From the IMG/VR virus record IMGVR_UViG_3300025853_000247, positions 1 through 38,572 of that record: 38,572 bases of DNA; one strand, written 5' to 3'. Below, piece by piece: positions 33,809 to 38,572 of the stretch. Position numbers and translations under genes: made by a program. Within the stretch, counting starts at the first letter, position 1. Every line of letters begins with the position of its first letter. Source of the stretch: a virus. Under the pieces are notes generated by a model, which saw only the letters and a program-made list of their open reading frames with translations, searched no databases and had not been told where the DNA came from.

Positions 33809-34750
33809 ATGACATACAGTTCAGGTGGTTTAGTTGAAGCAAGTGATTATAATGCATTTGCGGGCGGCGCAGCAGCCAATGTATCAGGTCAACTAAACAC
33901 CTTATGGTCAACAGGTTATGGTAATGCAGGTTATGGTCAAACTACAGTTGCAAACGTTACTGCCGTATCTGATCAAATTACAGCTGGCCAATGGACTACC
34001 TTAGTAGGTTCACTAAATGCAGTTCGCAAACATCAAAGCGGCGTCGGTTTTAGTAATCTTAGTACGTATATAACCGGCGAAGTAATTAATGCCACCAACG
34101 ATGTAAGTACAAACTTAACCACCGCTTATACAAATAGATTAACAAGTGCTGCTGCAGGACCAACTCTTAACCAACCTGACCAAGCTGCAAGCATTAACAC
34201 CAGTAGTACTAGTGCAGTCGATTTTAACTTTGGTAGAACTGCAACATTTGGCAGTTCGGATCAGGCCAGATACTTTTTTAATGCAGGCGGAACTATTGCA
34301 ATCCAGGTTACCAGTACAACCAACACCGGTGGTACAACTCGTGGCGCTGCTCTATTAGACGTTATTGATAACTGCACAGGTAAAACTATGAGTGCAATTA
34401 CATTTAATGCTATTACTACCCCTGCTCCGTTTACAGAAAACACAGACTTGACTACTTATGGCTATTATGGCCAGACTTCGGCAAACTTAGAAGTGTATAA
34501 AAATACCGGCAGCGACAGTGGCAGTGCTTACAATGCACAGTTTGCCAGAGTGCTAACTAAGGTAACAGGAACTGCAGGCTCAAACGGCGGTGTAGGTGAA
34601 GTAATTACATTCAGCATCGAAAGTCAAAGTCCAGCACAAAGTCCAGCGTTCGACGACAATATCGACGTAACAGTTAACCATAGACTACAAGTTGTATATC
34701 CAAGTACAACATACCTAGCCAATACTTGGGGCAGTGTAACATTTGGTTAA
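33809..34750 (+). CDS. Virion structural protein
   Basis: A 313-residue protein at the end of the late block. The N-terminus (GLVEASDYNAFAG, then LWSTGYGNAGYGQTTVANVT, ITAGQWTTLVGSLNAVRKHQ) is of a type repeatedly found in marine T4-like phages as a virion protein of unknown place. The centre has small-residue-rich beta stretches (FNAGGTIAIQVTST) and the C-terminus (DDNIDVTVNHRLQVVYPSTT) ends in a strand-rich domain. No signal peptide, membrane segment or enzyme motif. AAAGGA at 33796-33801 is a good ribosome site, 7 nt before the ATG. It is 12 nt downstream of the fibre gene and directly upstream of the hairpin terminator, so it is the last gene of the late transcript. Confidence 0.7.
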   Translation: MTYSSGGLVEASDYNAFAGGAAANVSGQLNTLWSTGYGNAGYGQTTVANVTAVSDQITAGQWTTLVGSLNAVRKHQSGVGFSNLSTYITGEVINATNDVSTNLTTAYTNRLTSAAAGPTLNQPDQAASINTSSTSAVDFNFGRTATFGSSDQARYFFNAGGTIAIQVTSTTNTGGTTRGAALLDVIDNCTGKTMSAITFNAITTPAPFTENTDLTTYGYYGQTSANLEVYKNTGSDSGSAYNAQFARVLTKVTGTAGSNGGVGEVITFSIESQSPAQSPAFDDNIDVTVNHRLQVVYPSTTYLANTWGSVTFG

Positions 34751-34765
34751 TTAGTTCAAATTAAT

Positions 34766-34794
34766 TTGACAGCCCAAGGTACAGAGTATATAAT
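34766..34794 (+). promoter_or_regulatory. Perfect-consensus sigma70 promoter
   Basis: TTGACA (34766-34771), exactly 17 nt, TATAAT (34789-34794). Start expected near 34801, 18 nt before the ATG at 34819. The -10 element lies in the loop of the terminator hairpin. It should drive the glycosyltransferase-like gene cluster independently of gp55. Confidence 0.85.
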
Positions 34795-34812
34795 ACTGTA
34801 CCTTTTATTATT
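34776..34812 (+). terminator. Hairpin terminator ending the late structural block
   Basis: AAGGTACAG (34776-34784) pairs perfectly with CTGTACCTT (34796-34804). An 11-nt loop lies between, and the T-rich stretch TTTTATTATTTTT follows. The 9-bp stem with only four G-C pairs is moderate. The same DNA contains the -10 of the promoter at 34789. Confidence 0.6.
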
Positions 34813-34818
34813 TTTGCA

Positions 34819-35136
34819 ATGGAAAATTCTATTAACACGCTGGTAGATCAAGTTAGACAGTCTACTAACTATCAAATCAACAAAAAAATTCTTAGAGAAA
34901 AAATTAAAACGGATCTGTTACTGCCTTATAACAACGGCATGTTTATAGTCACACAAGAACTGTTGGCATTTTTGGCTACCTGGCCCGATGACGTATTGTA
35001 CCTCGAAGACACTTATCAAAATCCTGTAGAAGTCAATCGCAAAGAGTTACTAGAATCTGCTAGACAGCACTATCAAACTGTAATGAATACTTGGCATCAA
35101 CAACATGCAGAACTCAAACAAGTCAGAAAAATCTAG
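34819..35136 (+). CDS. Small unknown phage protein
   Basis: A 105-residue, mostly helical, charged protein. No known domain was recognised. Notable features are the N-terminal helix (NTLVDQVRQST), a block LLLPYNNGMFIVTQELLAFL (34-53) and LATWPDDVLYLEDTYQNPVE, then a long C-terminal helix. No signal peptide or membrane segment. It is the first gene after the perfect sigma70 promoter, so it is probably early. It overlaps the following gene by 32 nt. Its small size, predicted helicity and early placement would suit a host- or phage-protein-binding factor, but nothing in the sequence shows that. Confidence 0.65.
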   Translation: MENSINTLVDQVRQSTNYQINKKILREKIKTDLLLPYNNGMFIVTQELLAFLATWPDDVLYLEDTYQNPVEVNRKELLESARQHYQTVMNTWHQQHAELKQVRKI

Positions 35137-35926
35137 AGGCGTAGTTATTTTTGCATTCAATTCTGTCAGGGTTGATTATGTAAAAATTGCAGGACGTTCT
35201 GCCAGATTGATAAAACATTTCTTACAAATACCAGTTACTGTAATTACTGATAGTGACGTAGCAGACAATGTCTTTGATCGAGTTATTAAAATCGAAAACA
35301 AAGATTCTAACTTTAGATATACTAGCGATGGCAAAACTACTGAATGGCGAAATTTTGGCAGGCACCTGGCCTATGAACTAACACCTTATGATGAAACTAT
35401 TTTAATAGATGGAGATTATTTTATATTAGACAGTAATTTGAATAAATTCTGGTCTATAGACTTTGAATATAAAATAGTGACTACCAGCAACAGTCCTGAC
35501 CAAACCATGAGCAATGCTATGGGACACAGGGGATTTAATCTGCTATGGGCAACGGTTGTCATGTTTCGTAAAACTAAATTTACTAAAACATTTTTCGATC
35601 TAATCGGCAGAGTGCAGAAAAACTATGCCTATTATTATAAACTGTTTAATTTAACAGGTCCTTATAGAAATGATTTTGCTTTTGCAATAGCAGATTTAGT
35701 TATCAATGGTTATACCAAAGATCCTAGAAACTATTTTCACAATGCTATGTTAACGATAGAGCAACCTATTCGAAATATTGAAGTAAGGAATAGTCTTTTG
35801 GTCGTCAGAGAATCGCAACGAGCACACGTTATTTCACAACAAAATATTCACATCATGGACAAAGATTTTTTGATGAGCGACAATTGCCATAATTTTGTAG
35901 AAAGCATAGTCAGTGAGCCAGCATAA
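35105..35926 (+). CDS. Putative glycosyltransferase-like protein (GT-A, DxD), copy 1
   Basis: A 273-residue protein with the outline of a GT-A enzyme: an opening strand RGVVIFAFNSVRVDYVKIA (11-29), a beta-alpha region (IPVTVITDSDVADNVFDRVI), and the block LAYELTPYDETILIDGDYFI (88-107) with a DGD that fits the metal-binding DxD motif. It is paralogous to the next gene: both share the FAFN/FAQN start, the W-x-x-F...LTPxxET-x-x-x-x-x-D block, and the NxxxMxFRxTK-like later motif (TVVMFRKTKFTKTFFDLI). Acceptor and sugar donor cannot be inferred. The start ATG lies within the preceding gene without a clear ribosome site, so the exact start is uncertain. Confidence 0.55.
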   Translation: MQNSNKSEKSRGVVIFAFNSVRVDYVKIAGRSARLIKHFLQIPVTVITDSDVADNVFDRVIKIENKDSNFRYTSDGKTTEWRNFGRHLAYELTPYDETILIDGDYFILDSNLNKFWSIDFEYKIVTTSNSPDQTMSNAMGHRGFNLLWATVVMFRKTKFTKTFFDLIGRVQKNYAYYYKLFNLTGPYRNDFAFAIADLVINGYTKDPRNYFHNAMLTIEQPIRNIEVRNSLLVVRESQRAHVISQQNIHIMDKDFLMSDNCHNFVESIVSEPA

Positions 35927-36770
35927 AGACAGTCAAGGTTTTGTAACCTTTGCACAAAATACTGACCAAGTTAACTATCTACAATTGGCTTATGTACAGT
36001 GCATGAGCATAAAACTTACGCAGAAAATTAACAAGTATGCGGTTATTGTTGACAAAAAAACAGAAAATCAAATTGAACGACATCATCGCGAAATGTTTGA
36101 TTACATTATTGTTCTAGACAATGATACCACTACCGATGTTGCTAGATTTAACAACGAATGGCAGGTTTTTAACCTAACACCATTTAAGGAAACTGTAAAA
36201 CTAGAAAGTGATTTGCTGTTTACAAGATCGATTGATCATTGGTGGAACACATTTAGGCTGCGGGATATAGTACTCAGCGTGAGCTGCAAAAATTATCAAG
36301 GCCTAAATTCTAATGTCAGGTTTTATAGAAAATTATTTGACGACAACGGGTTGCCAGACGTCTACAATGGTCTGATGTATTTTAGATATACCAAAACTGC
36401 ACATGATTTTTTTAACAGGGCTAAAGAAATTTTTCAAGAATATACGGCTATTTCGGATCATGCTTTGGTTAATTGCAGAGAAGTACACCCCAGTACCGAT
36501 GTTGTTTATGCTATTGCTGCTAGTATAATTGGAGAGGAACATTGTACATTACCAGCAGCAGACTTTATTAATTTTGTACATATGAAACCCCAAATTAATA
36601 ACAACAGGCATGAGCGATGGCAAAAGGATTTCATAACAGAATTAGACCAAGGCATGATAAGAGTAAATATGTATAACCAATATGATCCTTTTCACTATTA
36701 TGATAAATCATATGTTACTGAGGAAATAATCAATGAGTATAGAACAAGATGCGGCAAAATTTTGGGCTGA
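35913..36770 (+). CDS. Putative glycosyltransferase-like protein, copy 2
   Basis: A 285-residue paralogue of the preceding gene, starting at GTG and overlapping it by 14 nt. The shared frame is visible in QGFVTFAQNTDQVNYLQLAY (8-27), NEWQVFNLTPFKETVKLESD (81-100) and NGLMYFRYTKTAHDFFNRA. At the position of DGD in copy 1 it has ESD, so the putative DxD is changed in its first residue; activity may be altered or metal binding different. A His/Asn-rich C-terminal part (FINFVHMKPQINNNRHERWQ) is not found in copy 1. The two genes may work as a pair. Family placement is by motif only. Confidence 0.55.
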   Translation: MSQHKDSQGFVTFAQNTDQVNYLQLAYVQCMSIKLTQKINKYAVIVDKKTENQIERHHREMFDYIIVLDNDTTTDVARFNNEWQVFNLTPFKETVKLESDLLFTRSIDHWWNTFRLRDIVLSVSCKNYQGLNSNVRFYRKLFDDNGLPDVYNGLMYFRYTKTAHDFFNRAKEIFQEYTAISDHALVNCREVHPSTDVVYAIAASIIGEEHCTLPAADFINFVHMKPQINNNRHERWQKDFITELDQGMIRVNMYNQYDPFHYYDKSYVTEEIINEYRTRCGKILG

Positions 36771-37125
36771 AGTAGAACAATTAGAAAAAAACAATCAAAG
36801 TACTGAGCCAGTATACGAATATAGAATTTACTATGAAGAAGATGGAACAGTTGTTTCTGGTCAACCTGTCAGGCTTGACCGAGCAGACGGGAATCCTTTA
36901 CCAATTGGTCCTTATATAACAGTTTCCCTTGAAGAATATAGAAATCTAGGCAACAAAATAGTTAAAGATGGTGCGCTATATCAACCACCAAGAGCTAACC
37001 ACGTTCAAGCACTTTTAGAAAAAGCAGACAGTGGTCAATATGTAGTTAAAAACAATGCCGCACTAGCCATCAATGAAAATGAAACTTATCAAGACGTAGA
37101 ACAGTATGGAAAAAAATCTGATTGA
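36733..37125 (+). CDS. Small unknown protein
   Basis: A 130-residue acidic protein without recognisable domain. An N-terminal helix (MSIEQDAAKFWAEVEQLEKN) is followed by a beta-rich centre (YEYRIYYEEDGTVVSGQPVR, GPYITVSLEEYRNLG) and a polar C-terminus. The centre reads like a small sandwich in which a residue list is presented on one face, but no function follows. The start is set by AGGA at 36721-36724, 8 nt before ATG 36733; this makes a 38-nt overlap with the preceding gene. Expressed with the putative glycosyltransferase cluster. Confidence 0.65.
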   Translation: MSIEQDAAKFWAEVEQLEKNNQSTEPVYEYRIYYEEDGTVVSGQPVRLDRADGNPLPIGPYITVSLEEYRNLGNKIVKDGALYQPPRANHVQALLEKADSGQYVVKNNAALAINENETYQDVEQYGKKSD

Positions 37126-37165
37126 TATTGCAGAAAAGTTACTTAAATTTCAGGTTAACCTATAA
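37106..37165 (+). CDS. Possible 19-codon ORF before the SGNH gene
   Basis: ATG at 37106 inside the end of the preceding gene, TAA at 37163-37165 immediately followed by the next ATG (TAAATG). It would encode an amphipathic helix (MEKNLIDIAEKLLKFQVNL). The exact junction suggests a coupling leader, but at this length it could be chance. Confidence 0.3.
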   Translation: MEKNLIDIAEKLLKFQVNL

Positions 37166-37834
37166 ATGAAGATATGGGTTTTTGGTCATAGTTTTAGCTT
37201 ACCTTACAAAGTGGAATTTGGATGGCCTGATCATTTAAAAAAGTATTTTAATTGTGAGGTTGTAAACTTAGCAAAGGCTGCTATTGACAATTTATATATC
37301 TATAATTCATATTTAGAAGTCCAAAAGCAGATAGCAAAAGATGATGTAGTTATTATAGGATGGAGTCATCCCTCCCGTAAACTGTTTATTTTAGATAACA
37401 ACAACATCCATCAGACTAGTATAATAGATAAAAGTTTTTACTTCAAATCTAAAACAAAAGAATTTATACGCAGTACTGGTGGAAGTGCTGATAGTGCTGA
37501 AAAGTTTTCATTGATGAATCCTATAGACGGTACATTAAGTTATTATAATGATTGGTTTAATAAATATTTTTCTAAACCAGAACAATCATTGAATTTTCAA
37601 GCATATTATGATAGCGTTTTGCTTACTAACACAAGTAGATACATTCCGTTTTTCTTTAGTAAAAATAGTATAAGTGATATTGACATACGGAATTATACTG
37701 AATTGTGTATGTTAGACTATATTATAGATAACAAATTAGAATTAAGTAAAACAGACGTTCATGCAAATGAACAAGGTCATTCCGAATGGGCCAATATATT
37801 AATAAAAATTATAGAAACAAATAATGTTAGTTGA
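37166..37834 (+). CDS. SGNH/GDSL hydrolase-like protein
   Basis: A 222-residue protein with the outline of the SGNH hydrolase fold (esterases and acetylhydrolases acting on sugars or lipids). Block I is FGHSFS (6-11), with Ser9 as the candidate nucleophile. A strand DDVVIIGWSHPSR stands where the block III Gly/Asn motif is expected. The C-terminal TDVHANEQGHSEWA (196-209) gives the Asp-His pair (D197, H199 or H205). Substrate unknown; a role in removing or moving acetyl groups on glycans would fit the putative glycosyltransferases around it. The DNA is much AT-richer than the flanking genes (about 27% G+C in 37621-37680), which suggests separate acquisition. It overlaps the next gene by 11 nt. 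Confidence 0.6.
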   Translation: MKIWVFGHSFSLPYKVEFGWPDHLKKYFNCEVVNLAKAAIDNLYIYNSYLEVQKQIAKDDVVIIGWSHPSRKLFILDNNNIHQTSIIDKSFYFKSKTKEFIRSTGGSADSAEKFSLMNPIDGTLSYYNDWFNKYFSKPEQSLNFQAYYDSVLLTNTSRYIPFFFSKNSISDIDIRNYTELCMLDYIIDNKLELSKTDVHANEQGHSEWANILIKIIETNNVS

Positions 37835-38572
37835 TATCGCAGACTTAGACTGCATCTATTTAAGTTACGATGAACCCAAGAAAGAAGAGTTTTGGATTAA
37901 GATCCAAAACATGGTGCCTTGGGCAAAACGAGTGGACGGAGTACACGGTAGTGATGCAGCACACAAAGCCGCTGCTCGTGCAAGCGAAACAGAAAGGTTT
38001 GTGCTAATAGATGGAGATAACATCCCTGATCCAAATTTTTTTAATTTACAATTGCGATTAACAGAACGCAATCAGGATCATGTATTTCGTTGGAAAGCAC
38101 GTAATGAAATAAATGGCTTACAGTATGGCAACGGGGGAATTAGTTGTTGGACTAAGCAGTTTGTAGAGTTGATGCAAACACACGAACACAGTGATGGCAG
38201 TGATGATACTTGTGTAGAATTCTGTTTTGACCCTAAGTATCAAGCAATGCACGACTGCTATAGCACAACCTACCCTAACGGTAGTCCCTATCAAGCATGG
38301 CGTGCAGGATTTAGAGAAGGCGTAAAAATGTGTTTAGACCGAGGCGCAAAACCTACACTGCAAGAATTTGAACAACGTGTGCATCAACGTAACTACGATC
38401 ATCTTTGCATCTGGCAAACTGTAGGCAGAGATGTGGAAAACGGTTGGTGGGCAATATATGGTGCAAGACTAGGCACATATCTTACAATGTGTAAAGAATG
38501 GGATTACAGACAAGTTCAAGATTTTAACTATTTGAAAAAGTTATGGGGAAGTTTTGGTAAAGACACAGACGA
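37824..38572 (+). CDS. Putative glycosyltransferase, cut by the window end
   Basis: Partial gene: ATG at 37824, open for 249 codons to the window edge, no stop seen. The N-terminus IYLSYDEPKKEEFWIKIQNM (11-30) leads to WAKRVDGVHGSDAAHKAAA and then FVLIDGDNIPDPNFF, a typical GT-A family 2-like layout in which DGD is the DxD metal and nucleotide-sugar site. Later blocks (FRWKARNEINGLQYGNGGIS, DPKYQAMHDCY, PYQAWRAGFREGVKM) are like those of related marine phage proteins. Its G+C content is clearly higher than that of the SGNH gene just before it. Sugar, acceptor and target are unknown. Confidence 0.65.
   Translation, partial: MLVDIADLDCIYLSYDEPKKEEFWIKIQNMVPWAKRVDGVHGSDAAHKAAARASETERFVLIDGDNIPDPNFFNLQLRLTERNQDHVFRWKARNEINGLQYGNGGISCWTKQFVELMQTHEHSDGSDDTCVEFCFDPKYQAMHDCYSTTYPNGSPYQAWRAGFREGVKMCLDRGAKPTLQEFEQRVHQRNYDHLCIWQTVGRDVENGWWAIYGARLGTYLTMCKEWDYRQVQDFNYLKKLWGSFGKDTD

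Noticed and set aside
37865-38071. Minus-strand ORF of 68 codons near the right end
   Set aside because: The plus-strand frame from 37824 is open to the window end and has the DGD glycosyltransferase layout; the minus-strand product has no motif.

Overview
This window is part of the genome of a tailed phage of the T4 superfamily (contractile-tail myovirus), of the marine type related to cyanophages and pelagiphages. The evidence is a run of recognisable T4-type proteins: the recombination nuclease pair gp46/gp47, the late sigma factor gp55, and a baseplate block in the order gp48-like, gp53, hub-like protein, gp5, gp25, gp6, gp7-like. These are followed by fibre and virion-surface proteins with modules common in marine T4-like phages. 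The DNA is AT-rich, genes are packed with 1-40 nt overlaps, and I see no tRNA, integrase, IS element, CRISPR array or photosynthesis gene. The sequence alone does not identify the host.

Layout. Positions 62-6063 are read leftwards: gp55, then gp47, two inserted low-GC genes of unknown or putative glycan function, gp46, and a GIY-YIG nuclease of the SegE type. A divergent control region (6064-6175) separates this early block from the rightward late block. It holds a leftward sigma70-type promoter for gp55 and a rightward T4-type late promoter. From 6176 to 34750 all genes encode baseplate, hub, fibre or other virion proteins. They include one 4473-residue protein that alone fills 13.4 kb. T4-like late boxes (NATAAATA) stand before gp48, gp25, gp6 and the two fibre genes.

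The late block ends at 34776-34812 in a hairpin followed by T runs. A perfect-consensus sigma70 promoter (TTGACA, 17 nt, TATAAT) lies on top of this hairpin and should start a new transcript. That transcript carries a small unknown protein, two paralogous GT-A-like putative glycosyltransferases, an unknown 130-residue protein, a low-GC SGNH-hydrolase-like gene, and a further putative glycosyltransferase that runs off the window end.

How the parts fit together: host RNA polymerase would read the leftward block and the right-hand block early. gp46/gp47 process DNA ends for recombination-dependent replication. gp55 then redirects polymerase to the NATAAATA promoters, which switch on the baseplate and fibre genes. 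The points most worth a second look are an apparent AUU start codon on gp55, the merged terminator/promoter at 34.8 kb, the integrin-like seven-blade FG-GAP propeller and YHYH domain inside the giant baseplate protein, and the two-gene insertion that splits the gp47-gp46 pair.
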